A stretch of DNA of 64,000 nt, from the NCBI RefSeq assembly GCF_009720865.1, contig NZ_WNLA01000001.1, positions 434,001 to 498,000 of the forward strand. The letters are read 5' to 3'. Positions within the stretch are counted from its first letter, which is position 1; every line of letters starts with the position of its first letter. The position numbers and the translations under genes were made by a program. Positions 17,519 to 25,707 of the stretch are shown here, in pieces. Below the pieces are notes generated by a model. It saw only the letters and a list, made by a program, of their open reading frames with translations. It did no database searches and was not told the DNA's origin. The stretch is from Pseudoduganella ginsengisoli (lineage in GTDB: Bacteria; Pseudomonadota; Gammaproteobacteria; Burkholderiales; Burkholderiaceae_D).

Positions 17519-17934
17519 AGGCGCTTTCGATTACACAACGACTTGCTTTACGGGTTAGGATAAAGTTCTTGCAACAATGCTACTACTTATACCTTCCAGC
17601 TCCTAACCGTGCTCGCACAGCAGGAATCTCCGCAGTCACGACCTCAACCCTAGGCCATGCTTGGCAGAAATTCTACTGTATGACAGCGCGTGGGGGCTAG
17701 AGCCTGGCAGACACCGGATTCGAATGCTCTCCGTGCCTGAAGTCTGGCCCTGGCCGCCGGCCACCATCCTGCTGTGCCGATCAAGAGCCTAACTTACTGA
17801 AATCAAACCAAATTTTGCCTAAACAAAGCTAAGCGAAAAGTCAACACTTAGCGTTTTATTATAGCACGCCACTTTGCAAATTCCAGAGGGAACGCCCCCG
17901 GCTCCCCCTATATGCAGCGTGCTATAAAAACCCA
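17519..17934 (-). promoter_or_regulatory. dnaG-rpoD intergenic region with candidate rpoD promoter
   Basis: A 416-bp non-coding gap upstream of rpoD. On the minus strand a perfect TATAAT (plus 17858-17863) lies about 340 bp before the start codon, but the matching -35 position is poor (near CTGGAA). A TTGACT just downstream of it is another candidate -35, with a weak -10. The long leader has no convincing ORF. Housekeeping sigma genes often have several promoters here, including a heat-shock one; I cannot identify that one by eye. Confidence 0.45.
17859..17927. repeat. 11-bp perfect inverted repeat flanking the dnaG 3' end
   Basis: TTATAGCACGC at 17859-17869 is repeated as its exact complement at 17917-17927, with 47 bp between. 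The left arm includes the candidate rpoD -10 box. The arrangement could be a protein-binding pair or a long-range mRNA hairpin at the end of dnaG. Confidence 0.5.
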
Positions 17935-19734
17935 TTACCGCCCTGGCAAGCCCACCTCCGCTTCCTTGCGCAGCTGGTCTTGCATTGCAGAAATTTCACG
18001 GTAGCGGTCGCCAATTTCCGCTGCCGTTTTGCCGGACGTAAATAACTGGTCCAGCTCGGCTTTCAGCGCGTCCAACTTGATCTGGCGAATTGCGCTGGCT
18101 ACATATTGCCGATCGGCTTCAAAATCCGATTCCGCACTTTCCGACGAAATCTCGGTAATGATTGCGTCGTACTCATTGCCCTGCTCTTTCAAATGCATGG
18201 CCAGCGAAGCAAAGTTGCCTTGCGGCCCCAGCGCCCGCGCCGCCGATACCAGCTGGCGCAAGCGTTCCGACTGTTCCGGGCCAAAACTGTCAAACGCCGC
18301 CAGGCCCGATTCATCGATTTCCAGCGCCAGCGCCGGATGCGCCACCAAATGCCGCACAATCTGCAACTCCAGGCCCATCGGCTCTGGCCGCGCCGACCGC
18401 GGCGGCGCCCTGCGCACTTCCGCCACCGGCTTGCTCAATTCGCACAGCGCCTCGATTTCACCGGGGCTGCTTTGTGTCATGGTTGCCAGCCCGCGCACGA
18501 TTTGCAAACGCAGTGCAGACGGCGCCATCGCTTGCAGCATCGGCTTGGCTTCAAACTGCACGCGCGCGCGGCCTTCCGGTTCACTCAAATCAAAGTCCGC
18601 CGCCACTTCCTTCAACAGGAATTGCGACAGCGGCATGGCCTCAGCCACTTGCTGCTCAAATGCAGGCGCGCCAAATTCACGGATATAACTGTCTGGATCG
18701 TGCTCGGCCGGCAGGAACAGGAATTTAATGGTCTTGTTGTCCGACACATGCGACAAACACGCTTCCAGCGCGCGCCGTGCGGCGCGGCGGCCAGCCTTGT
18801 CGCCGTCAAAACTAAAGATCACATTGTCTGTTTGACGCAACAGCTTTTGCACGTGGGTGGTGGTACAAGCCGTACCCAGGGTTGCCACTGCTTGAGGGAA
18901 ACCCATCTGGGCCAGTGCCACCACATCCATATAGCCTTCCGTCACCAGCACGTAACCCGCATCGCGGATTGCCTGACGGGCTTCGAACAAGCCATACAAC
19001 TCGTGGCCTTTGGAAAATAGGGGCGTCTCGGGAGAATTCAAGTACTTGGGCTCGCCCTGCTCCATAATCCGGCCGCCAAACGCAATCACTTGCCCTTTGG
19101 TATTGCGGATCGGGAACATCACGCGCTCACGGAAGCGGTCATAACGTTTGAGGCGGCGGCCTTCTTCATCGACTTTATCGATGACGAGACCGGCTTCCGC
19201 CAGCACAGGCGCATCGTAGTCGCGGAACACGCTGCGCAAGTTATCCCAGCCATCCGGCGCGTAACCCAGCGAAAAACGGGCGGCAATTTCACCGGTCAGG
19301 CCGCGGCCTTTCAGGTAGCCAATGGCGGCGGGCGCCTGGCGCAGCTGCATTTTGTAGTATTCGGCCGCCTGCGTCATCGCGTCGGACAGCGCCAGGCTTT
19401 GCGCCTGCATTTGCGCGCGCTGCGCGGGCGGGATGCGGTCATCCTGCTCCGGGACCACCATCCCCACGCCTTGCGCCAGGTCTTTAACGGCATCGACAAA
19501 GCCCATGCCGGAATATTCGATCAAGAAACCAATCGACGTGCCGTGGGCGCCGCAACCAAAGCAGTGATAAAACTGCTTGGTGGGACTGACGGTAAAGCTG
19601 GGGGATTTTTCACTGTGGAATGGGCACAAGCCCATGTAATTGGCGCCGCCCTTTTTCAACTGGACGTAACGGCCGACCACGTCAACGATATCGACGCGGT
19701 TGAGCAGATCGGAAATGAAAGATTGAGGGATCAT
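17935..19734 (-). CDS. dnaG: DNA primase DnaG
   Basis: Synthesises RNA primers for the replication fork. The 599 residues begin with the CHC2 zinc domain (C37, H40, C58, C61 in GLCPFHSEKSPSF and FYHCFGCGAHG). The RNA polymerase core follows, with the TOPRIM metal site at E266 (TEGYMD) and D310/D312 (SFDGD). A C-terminal helicase-binding domain of about 150 residues contacts DnaB. It also shows the RNAP-basic motif region (RVMFPIRNTKGQVIAFGGR). The length is normal. It sits between yqeY and rpoD on the same strand, the classical macromolecular-synthesis order. ATG 19734 is the family-typical start (MIPQSFI), although no strong ribosome-binding site is visible. Confidence 0.97.
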   Translation of the reverse strand: MIPQSFISDLLNRVDIVDVVGRYVQLKKGGANYMGLCPFHSEKSPSFTVSPTKQFYHCFGCGAHGTSIGFLIEYSGMGFVDAVKDLAQGVGMVVPEQDDRIPPAQRAQMQAQSLALSDAMTQAAEYYKMQLRQAPAAIGYLKGRGLTGEIAARFSLGYAPDGWDNLRSVFRDYDAPVLAEAGLVIDKVDEEGRRLKRYDRFRERVMFPIRNTKGQVIAFGGRIMEQGEPKYLNSPETPLFSKGHELYGLFEARQAIRDAGYVLVTEGYMDVVALAQMGFPQAVATLGTACTTTHVQKLLRQTDNVIFSFDGDKAGRRAARRALEACLSHVSDNKTIKFLFLPAEHDPDSYIREFGAPAFEQQVAEAMPLSQFLLKEVAADFDLSEPEGRARVQFEAKPMLQAMAPSALRLQIVRGLATMTQSSPGEIEALCELSKPVAEVRRAPPRSARPEPMGLELQIVRHLVAHPALALEIDESGLAAFDSFGPEQSERLRQLVSAARALGPQGNFASLAMHLKEQGNEYDAIITEISSESAESDFEADRQYVASAIRQIKLDALKAELDQLFTSGKTAAEIGDRYREISAMQDQLRKEAEVGLPGR

Positions 19735-19772
19735 CGGCGATCGGTCTGCCTAAAACAAATTGTGGTGCACCT

Positions 19773-19848
19773 ATGGCGGACCATGATCCGCCCTACATCG
19801 AACTGCAGGGTGGATTAGGCGAAGCCGTAATCCACCACCACCGCCCGC
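19773..19848. repeat. REP-like palindromes between yqeY and dnaG
   Basis: Two hairpins lie side by side: GGCGGA/TCCGCC near 19778-19795, and a longer stem GGTGGATTAGGC-GAA-GCC(G)TAATCCACC at 19809-19836. The block contains the CCGCCCTAC string found at other intergenic sites in this window. It is probably a REP-type extragenic palindrome within the operon transcript. Confidence 0.65.
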
Positions 19849-19849
19849 A

Positions 19850-20299
19850 TTACGCCGGCGTCAGCGCCTTCTTCACCAGCGCCGATACCACGGTCATGTC
19901 TGCACGGCCGGCCAGCTTCGGCTTCACGATGGCCATGACTTTGCCCATGTCTTGCGGACCGGCCGCACCGGACGCCGCCACGGCCGCCGCCACTTCGGCC
20001 GCCACTTCTTCATCGGACAGGCCGGCAGGCATATACGCCGCCAGCACCACCAGTTCGGCTTTTTCAATGTCCGCCAGATCTTGACGGCCGCCCGCTTCGA
20101 ATTGCGTGATCGAATCCTTGCGCTGCTTGATCATTTTTTCCACGATGGCAACGGTCTGCGCATCGTTCAATTCGATCTGTTCATCCACTTCCTTGCGCTT
20201 GATTTCAGCCAGCAGCAGGCGGATGGTGGCCAGCTTGCCCGCTTCTTTGGCGCGCATGGCGGCTTTCATGTCATCGGAGATCTGGGTTTTCAAAGTCAT
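19850..20299 (-). CDS. yqeY: GatB/YqeY domain-containing protein
   Basis: A 149-residue helical protein of the GatB/YqeY family, related to the tRNA-binding tail of the GatB subunit of the tRNA amidotransferase. Characteristic stretches are MKAAMRAKEAGKLATIRLLLAEIKRKEVDE, then DAQTVAIVEKMIKQRKDSITQFEAGGRQDLADIEKAEL, and the C-terminal MGKVMAIVKPKLAGRADMTVVSALVKKAL. The cellular role is unclear; it probably binds tRNA. I start at ATG 20299, with AGGATA upstream. The longer in-frame extension runs back into the terminator hairpin. It sits between rpsU and dnaG, a conserved position in many bacteria. Confidence 0.93.
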   Translation of the reverse strand: MTLKTQISDDMKAAMRAKEAGKLATIRLLLAEIKRKEVDEQIELNDAQTVAIVEKMIKQRKDSITQFEAGGRQDLADIEKAELVVLAAYMPAGLSDEEVAAEVAAAVAASGAAGPQDMGKVMAIVKPKLAGRADMTVVSALVKKALTPA

Positions 20300-20321
20300 G
20301 TCGGTATCCTGGAGAGTGGCG

Positions 20322-20361
20322 CAAAAAACGAAAGCCCGCTGCGGCACAAACCGAGCGGGCA
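20322..20361 (-). terminator. Terminator between rpsU and yqeY
   Basis: On the minus strand, GCCCGCT and AGCGGGC (plus 20354-20360 and 20334-20340) form a stem with an internal CGG/CCG extension. It is followed by TTTCGTTTTTT. Its place right after rpsU mirrors the internal attenuating terminator of the E. coli rpsU-dnaG-rpoD operon, allowing S21 to be made in excess over primase. Confidence 0.8.
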
Positions 20362-20424
20362 TTCAACTGCACAGGTGAGCCCGCGGCGCTATGCCGTACT
20401 GCCGGGCCATCCTGAATGGCAGAA

Positions 20425-20637
20425 TTAGTACAGTTTCTTAGGCAGTTGCTGGCTGCGGATGCGCTTGTAGTGACGCTTCACTGCAGCTGCCAGCTTGCGC
20501 TTGCGCTCAGCCGTTGGCTTTTCGTAGAACTCGCGAGCGCGCAGTTCGGTCAGCAGGCCGGTCTTTTCGATGGTGCGTTTGAAGCGACGCATTGCGACTT
20601 CGAACGGCTCGTTTTCTTTGAGGCGAATGGTGGTCAT
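20425..20637 (-). CDS. rpsU: 30S ribosomal protein bS21
   Basis: A 70-residue basic ribosomal protein of the small subunit, near the mRNA exit and anti-Shine-Dalgarno region, needed for translation initiation. The sequence is canonical ([20 protein letters not shown], then [21 protein letters not shown], ending QLPKKLY). The start is ATG 20637; a TTG 12 bp upstream is unnecessary. The leader lacks a strong Shine-Dalgarno, which is common for S21 genes and may link its translation to its own function. It is the first gene of the rpsU-yqeY-dnaG-rpoD cluster and is followed by a terminator. Confidence 0.97.
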   Translation of the reverse strand: MTTIRLKENEPFEVAMRRFKRTIEKTGLLTELRAREFYEKPTAERKRKLAAAVKRHYKRIRSQQLPKKLY

Positions 20638-20828
20638 GTAAAAATTCAAACCGTTAGATTTAGGAAGAAGAAGATATTAGCAGCTTTTGGCCCAATTGGG
20701 AAGAGCTTTGGACGCCAAACCGGCTCAACAGGCCAGTTTCACGGTGAAACTGTCTGATTTAAGCAATCTTTTCGTCCCGCCAACATCGGTTCCCGGCAGT
20801 GTGCTTCGTCACCGGGATGGCAAGTATA
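20638..20828 (-). promoter_or_regulatory. rpsU leader and upstream region
   Basis: About 190 bp between the flavoprotein gene and rpsU. It holds a TAATAT -10-like box (minus strand, near plus 20675), an 8-bp AGTTTCAC/GTGAAACT palindrome, and a CCCGG/CCGGG hairpin just after the flavoprotein stop that may end that transcript. The rpsU promoter is likely here, but the -35 is not clear. Confidence 0.4.
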
Positions 20829-22037
20829 TCAGACCGATTGCCCCGCTGCCACTCCCGATGCCCACGCCCACTGGAAGTTGTAGCCTCCCAGCCACCCGGT
20901 CACATCGACCGTTTCACCGATGAAATACAGGCCCGGCACTTTATTGGCCATCATGGTTTGCTGCGACAACTCCTTGGTATCGACACCGCCGCGCGTGACT
21001 TCAGCCTTGCGGTAGCCTTCGGAACCGTTGGGCGTGATGGTCCACTGGTTTAACAGTTGGCCAAGCTTGCGCAATTGCGCATCGGGCATGTCGGCCAGGC
21101 GGGCTTCGCTGTTAAAACTGTGGGCCAGCAGCAAGCCATCGGCCAGACGCGCGGGCAGCCATTGCGACAGCACATTACCCAACTGTTTTTTTGTTGAATG
21201 TTTGGCTTCGATCAATTCCTGCGCCACATCCATTTCCGGCAACAGGTTGATGGTGATCGGGTTGCCCGGCTGCCAGAACGATGAAATTTGCAGGATGGCG
21301 GGACCGGACAAGCCGCGGTGCGTGAACAGCAAATCTTCGCGGAAGCGGGCGCCGTCCGGATTGCGGCCCTTCAACGTACCGGTTTCCACGTCCACTTCCA
21401 GCGAAATACCGGCCAGCGGCACGAATGGCGCCCAGTCGTTGGCATCAAAGGTCAGCGGCACCAGCGCGGGGCGGGTTTCCACCAGTTTCAGGCCGAATTG
21501 CCTGGCGATGCGGTAGCCAAAATCCGTGGCGCCGATTTTCGGGATCGACAGGCCGCCTGTGGCGATGACGACGCTTTGCACGTTGACGACGCCGGTATCG
21601 GTATAAACAGTAAAGCCGCCGCCCTCGCTGGGTTCGATGCTGTCGACTTTGGACGGCATGCGCCAGTGCACGTTGCCAACCGCGCATTCAGCTTTCAGCA
21701 TGCCAATGATGTCTTCAGCAGAGCCGTCACAGAACAGCTGGCCTTTATGTTTTTCGTGGTACGCAATGCGATGTTTTTTCACCATTGCGAGGAAATCTTG
21801 CGGGGTGAAACGGGACAGTGCACTTTTGCAGAAATGCGGGTTTTGCGACAGGAAATTGGCCGGGCCGGCATTGACGTTGGTAAAGTTGCAGCGGCCGCCG
21901 CCAGAGATGCGGATTTTCTCGGCCAGCTTGTCGGCATGGTCGATCAGCACGACTTTCCGCCCGCGCTTGCCCGCTTCCGCCGCGCACATCATGCCCGCCG
22001 CCCCCGCACCAATCACTGCTACATCAAACTGTTTCAT
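20829..22037 (-). CDS. NAD(P)/FAD-dependent flavoprotein, HI0933/YhiN family
   Basis: A 402-residue flavoprotein. The N-terminus shows the dinucleotide-binding GAGAAGMMCAAEAGKRG with a following VLIDH acidic end. Next comes the family hallmark RISGGGRCNFTN, a second ATGGLSIPKIGATDFGY, and the C-terminal TRGGVDTKELSQQTM and GLYFIGETVDVTGWLGGYNFQWAWASG. This matches the HI0933-like/YhiN (BaiN-related) family, putative oxidoreductases of unsettled physiological role. The length is normal. It lies upstream of rpsU on the same strand with a 190-bp gap, so it is probably a separate transcript. A palindromic mobile-type element lies upstream of its start. Confidence 0.9.
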   Translation of the reverse strand: MKQFDVAVIGAGAAGMMCAAEAGKRGRKVVLIDHADKLAEKIRISGGGRCNFTNVNAGPANFLSQNPHFCKSALSRFTPQDFLAMVKKHRIAYHEKHKGQLFCDGSAEDIIGMLKAECAVGNVHWRMPSKVDSIEPSEGGGFTVYTDTGVVNVQSVVIATGGLSIPKIGATDFGYRIARQFGLKLVETRPALVPLTFDANDWAPFVPLAGISLEVDVETGTLKGRNPDGARFREDLLFTHRGLSGPAILQISSFWQPGNPITINLLPEMDVAQELIEAKHSTKKQLGNVLSQWLPARLADGLLLAHSFNSEARLADMPDAQLRKLGQLLNQWTITPNGSEGYRKAEVTRGGVDTKELSQQTMMANKVPGLYFIGETVDVTGWLGGYNFQWAWASGVAAGQSV

Positions 22038-22110
22038 ACCCGTCCCGCAACATAAAACCCGCCATTGTAAACCCGCGCAAGAAGTTGCCCAAACCCCAAA
22101 AACTACTCGA

Positions 22111-22279
22111 CATTTTGGGGCCTGGCCCTAATGCCGTTAAGTTAGCGCCGAATTCGTCATTCCCGCGCAGGCGGGAATCCATAGACCGCGTCTGAATTCA
22201 CTCAGCGTGGATCCTCGCTTTCGCGAGGATGACGAGGTGTGGCGCACTTAACTGAACGGCATTAGGGCCTGGCCCCAAA
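22111..22279. mobile_element. MITE-like palindromic element
   Basis: A non-coding block of about 169 bp with imperfect terminal inverted repeats of about 37 bp (22111-22149 and 22241-22279, both containing CATT(T)TGGGGCC, GGCCCTAATGCCGTT and GCGCC parts). Inside are two further perfect hairpins, ATTCCCGC/GCGGGAAT at 22159-22178 and ATCCTCGC/GCGAGGAT at 22211-22230. No transposase is encoded. A partial outlying copy of the end (AGGGGCCAGGCCCCATTAGG) lies at 22315-22334. This looks like a non-autonomous element, or nested REP elements mobilised in trans. Confidence 0.6.
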
Positions 22280-22344
22280 TGAGCTATCAAAACCTCAGCG
22301 AACGATAGTTCAAAAGGGGCCAGGCCCCATTAGGCTAGAAGGAT

Positions 22345-23301
22345 CTACATGGCGCGGGCGGCTTTTGTGCATTGCGCTACCTGTTCCGCTATGGAGGCGG
22401 GAATCGGCACGTCGCCGCGCAGCACGGAAGCGATCCATTCGGCAGTCGCCGTGGCACTTTTATCCACAGGCAGCACGATGTTCTCTTCCGCTTCCACGGC
22501 TTTCTCCACAAGCACCGTCCGCTCATGGTTGTGGAACCAGTCGATCTTTTGCCCTTTGTTGGCATTGGCCACCGTCTCGCCCTCCGTGCCGCGCATCAGG
22601 AAGGCATCGCCACGCGCCGGATCCACTGCCGTCGTGAAATATTCACCCAGCATTTCCAGGTATTCCGGATGCGTATACGACACCAGCCGCAGTGCAGGCC
22701 CCGCGAATGGCTGCATGATTTTGACCAGGGTATGGGTCGAATTACGCACGCCCAGCACCCGGCGCAGCGACAGCATGTGCGCCAGCTTCGGCGCCAGCGC
22801 ATCAATCGTGATGAACGCCGGTTTGCCCGCCGCCATCAGCGCCTCCGCTTCCGCATGCGTACACGCCGGGGCAATCCCCAGTTCCGCCAGCACTTCCGCC
22901 GTCGCCACGCGCCCCGGGTCATGCGGCACGCCGTGCACTAATACCGGCACGCCTTCGCGCGCCAGCAACAGCGCCAGCAGCGCCGTCAAATTTGCCATCT
23001 TGCGCGCACCGTTATAGCTGGGGATGATCACGGGCGCACTACTGCCTGCTGGCGCCCTCAGCGGCGCGAACGATGCTTCCGCCGCGTCAAGGAAACCGGC
23101 GATTTCCTCCACGGACTCGCCCTTGATGCGCATGGCCAGCAAAATGCCGCCCAACTCCAGGTCGCTGACCCGCCCGTCGAGCATGGCGGTGTACAGTTCA
23201 CGGGCATCCTCGCGCGACATGCTGCGCGCGCCTTTCTTGCCGCGGCCAATCTCTTTGATGATGTGGGCCGCAGGATAGGGAGTGGTGTGTGGTGTCGTCA
23301 T
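22345..23301 (-). CDS. ybiB: DNA-binding protein YbiB (TrpD2-like)
   Basis: A 318-residue homologue of anthranilate phosphoribosyltransferase that lacks true TrpD activity. Members of the YbiB/TrpD2 group bind nucleic acid and are linked to the SOS response in E. coli. The helical N-terminal domain includes SREDARELYTAMLDGRVSDLELGGILLAMRIKGES. The alpha/beta core has IPSYNGARKMANLTALLALLLAREGVPVLVHG in place of the catalytic GTGGD motif, and LGVRNSTHTLVKIMQPF. The GTGGD loss supports a non-enzymatic role. ATG 23301 is chosen over an in-frame TTG 9 bp upstream. No operon partners. Confidence 0.85.
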   Translation of the reverse strand: MTTPHTTPYPAAHIIKEIGRGKKGARSMSREDARELYTAMLDGRVSDLELGGILLAMRIKGESVEEIAGFLDAAEASFAPLRAPAGSSAPVIIPSYNGARKMANLTALLALLLAREGVPVLVHGVPHDPGRVATAEVLAELGIAPACTHAEAEALMAAGKPAFITIDALAPKLAHMLSLRRVLGVRNSTHTLVKIMQPFAGPALRLVSYTHPEYLEMLGEYFTTAVDPARGDAFLMRGTEGETVANANKGQKIDWFHNHERTVLVEKAVEAEENIVLPVDKSATATAEWIASVLRGDVPIPASIAEQVAQCTKAARAM

Positions 23302-23404
23302 AGAGCGCAAGCTTACTACATCAACAGTGGGGCCATCGGGCAGAGCTGCGTCAATTCGGCTACACTTGACAGTTCCTTACGAAGTTAAAACCAGATAAAG
23401 CACC

Positions 23405-24463
23405 ATGATTTCGCCAGATATCGAAAACATTAACGTTACCAACTTTGCGTCCATGCCGACTCCGGCAGAGCTGCACGCGAAGCTGCCGCTGACCGATGCC
23501 GCATCGGACACCGTGATGAAAGGCCGCGCTGACCTGCGCAACATCCTCGACCGCAAGGACAAGCGCCTGTTCGTCGTCGTGGGCCCGTGCTCCATCCACG
23601 ACCCGGTAGCCGGTCTCGACTATGCACGCCGCCTGAAGGCGCTGCAGGAAGAAGTTGCCGACACCATGCTGCTGGTAATGCGCGTGTATTTCGAAAAGCC
23701 GCGCACCACCACCGGCTGGAAAGGCTATATCAACGACCCGGACATGGATGACTCGTTCCGCGTCGACGTGGGCATGGAAAAAGCCCGCCAGTTCCTGATG
23801 GACGTGTGCGAACTGGGTTTGCCTACCGCCACCGAAGCACTGGACCCGATTTCCCCGCAGTACCTGGGCGACTTGATTGCATGGACTGCAATCGGCGCCC
23901 GTACCACTGAATCGCAAACGCACCGCGAAATGTCGTCCGGCCTGTCGACGCCGGTGGGCTTCAAGAATGGCACCGACGGCGACATCAGCATTGCCATCAA
24001 CGCAATCCTGTCAGCCGCCAACCCGCACGCTTTCCTCGGCATCAATGGCGAAGGCAATGTGGCGATCGTGCGCACGCGCGGCAACGCCTATGGCCACGTG
24101 GTGCTGCGCGGCGGCGATGGCCGTCCGAACTACGATTCCGTATCGGTGGCGATTGCCGCCCAGGCGCTGGAAAAAGCCAAGCTGCCGGCCAACGTGGTGG
24201 TCGACTGCTCGCACGCCAACAGCTACAAAAAGCCGGAATTGCAGCCGCTGGTCATGGCCGACGTGGTTAACCAGATCACGCACGGCAACCAGTCGATTGT
24301 GGGCGTCATGATCGAGTCGAACATCGTGGGTGGCAACCAGAAGATCCCGCAAAACCTGTCGGAATTGAAATACGGCTGCTCCGTAACGGACGGCTGCATC
24401 GACTGGGATACGACGGCCGACATGCTGCGCGCGGCGCACAAGGAATTGCTGGCGCGGCCATGA
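23405..24463 (+). CDS. aroG: 3-deoxy-7-phosphoheptulonate synthase (class I DAHP synthase)
   Basis: Condenses phosphoenolpyruvate with erythrose 4-phosphate in the first step of the shikimate pathway. At 352 residues it is the AroF/G/H type. Motifs include VVVGPCSIHDP (metal and substrate loop with the catalytic Cys), MRVYFEKPRTTTGWKG, GIGARTTESQTHR, GFKNGTDG, VDCSHANS and the late SVTDGCIDWD. The N-terminal extension (about 45 residues) is where aromatic amino acid feedback inhibitors bind in this class; which amino acid inhibits cannot be read here. It is monocistronic, followed by a GC palindrome at 24475-24505. Confidence 0.96.
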   Translation: MISPDIENINVTNFASMPTPAELHAKLPLTDAASDTVMKGRADLRNILDRKDKRLFVVVGPCSIHDPVAGLDYARRLKALQEEVADTMLLVMRVYFEKPRTTTGWKGYINDPDMDDSFRVDVGMEKARQFLMDVCELGLPTATEALDPISPQYLGDLIAWTAIGARTTESQTHREMSSGLSTPVGFKNGTDGDISIAINAILSAANPHAFLGINGEGNVAIVRTRGNAYGHVVLRGGDGRPNYDSVSVAIAAQALEKAKLPANVVVDCSHANSYKKPELQPLVMADVVNQITHGNQSIVGVMIESNIVGGNQKIPQNLSELKYGCSVTDGCIDWDTTADMLRAAHKELLARP

Positions 24464-24474
24464 TGGCTTGATCT

Positions 24475-24505
24475 GGGGATGCCCGGCCTAAAGGCCCGGC
24501 ACCCC
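24475..24505. repeat. REP-like palindrome, type GGGTGCCGGGCC
   Basis: An imperfect palindrome of about 14 bp per arm with one central-arm mismatch, placed 12 bp after the aroG stop. Read on the minus strand it begins GGGTGCCGGGCCTTTAGG and ends GGCATCC. Near-identical copies occur at 55338-55368 and 62792-62822. It may also serve as a terminator here. Confidence 0.7.
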
Positions 24506-24590
24506 GACAATGGGCGGTCCGGTGCAACAGCGCCGCACCGCCCGTTTCTATTACAATGTCAGATTACCCTATTCACTTTGTGCACTTCCC

Positions 24591-25631
24591 ATGATCGTTC
24601 TCGGCGTTGAATCCTCCTGTGACGAAACCGGCCTGGCCCTGTATGACACGGAGCGCGGCCTGCTGTCGCATGCCCTGTATTCGCAGGTGGCCATGCACGA
24701 GGAATATGGCGGCGTGGTGCCGGAACTGGCGTCGCGCGACCATATCCGCCGCGCCATTCCGCTGCTGGAACAGGTGCTGGACAAATCCGGCGTGGCCAAG
24801 CACAACATCGATGCCATCGCGTATACGCAGGGCCCCGGCCTGGCGGGCGCGCTGCTGGTCGGCTCGTCGATCGCATGCAGCCTGGGGCTGGCGCTGGACA
24901 AGCCGGTGCTGGGCGTGCACCACCTGGAAGGCCATTTGCTGTCGCCGCTGCTGGCGTCGAAACCGCCGGAATTCCCGTTTATTGCGCTGCTGGTATCGGG
25001 CGGCCATACGCAGCTGATGCGCGTCGATGGCGTGGGCCAGTACACGTTGCTGGGCGAGACGCTGGACGATGCGGCCGGCGAAGCGTTTGACAAATCCGCC
25101 AAGCTGCTGGGACTGGGCTATCCGGGCGGCCCGGCGATTTCGCGCCTGGCCGATTTTGGCGATCCGCTGGCGTACAAGCTGCCGCGCCCGATGATGCATA
25201 CCAAGGATTTCAACTTCAGCTTTTCCGGCTTGAAGACGGCTGTGCTGACAGTGGTGAAGAATCATCCGGCGCAAGGGATTGCCAATATCTGCGAGCAGGA
25301 CAAGGCCAACATTGCGCGCGGCTTTGTCGATGCGATTGTCGAAGTGCTGACGGCCAAGTGCGTGTCGGCGCTGAAGCATACGGGCTTGAAGCGCTTGGTG
25401 ATTGCCGGCGGCGTGGGCGCCAATGCGCAATTGCGGGCATCGCTGAATGCGGCGGCGGCCAAGAAGCGGTTCCAAGTGTATTACCCGGAACTGGAATTCT
25501 GCACGGACAACGGCGCCATGATTGCGTTTGCGGGCGCTATGCGGCTGCAGATTAATCCACAGGCCGCAAAGAAAGACTACTCGTTCAACGTGCGGCCACG
25601 GTGGCCTTTGGATGAGTTAAAAGTTATTTAA
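24591..25631 (+). CDS. tsaD: tRNA N6-adenosine threonylcarbamoyltransferase TsaD
   Basis: Transfers the threonylcarbamoyl group to A37 of ANN-decoding tRNAs, working with TsaB and TsaE. The 346 residues form an ASKHA-fold ATPase. They show [17 protein letters not shown] at the start, the metal-binding HHLEGH motif, [39 protein letters not shown] and [12 protein letters not shown]. The true start is ATG 24591 (MIVLGVE); the in-frame ORF 81 bp upstream has no family counterpart. Its partner gene tsaE is 29 kb away in this window. It is monocistronic and convergent with the nitrate ABC operon. Confidence 0.97.
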   Translation: MIVLGVESSCDETGLALYDTERGLLSHALYSQVAMHEEYGGVVPELASRDHIRRAIPLLEQVLDKSGVAKHNIDAIAYTQGPGLAGALLVGSSIACSLGLALDKPVLGVHHLEGHLLSPLLASKPPEFPFIALLVSGGHTQLMRVDGVGQYTLLGETLDDAAGEAFDKSAKLLGLGYPGGPAISRLADFGDPLAYKLPRPMMHTKDFNFSFSGLKTAVLTVVKNHPAQGIANICEQDKANIARGFVDAIVEVLTAKCVSALKHTGLKRLVIAGGVGANAQLRASLNAAAAKKRFQVYYPELEFCTDNGAMIAFAGAMRLQINPQAAKKDYSFNVRPRWPLDELKVI

Positions 25632-25707
25632 GATCAGTGCCCTGGACCTTCACGCGCGAACGCAAGAATTGCGCAGCAGCGGTCCCTGGCACTGGGAGTC
25701 TGGAAAT

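Noticed and set aside
17519..17700. Possible tRNA upstream of rpoD (TTCGAAT-like loop)
   Set aside because: No acceptor, D or anticodon arms can be paired around the TTCGAAT string.
22111..22334. Possible CRISPR or IS element
   Set aside because: There are no regularly spaced repeats and no transposase. The palindromes fit a MITE/REP-type element better.
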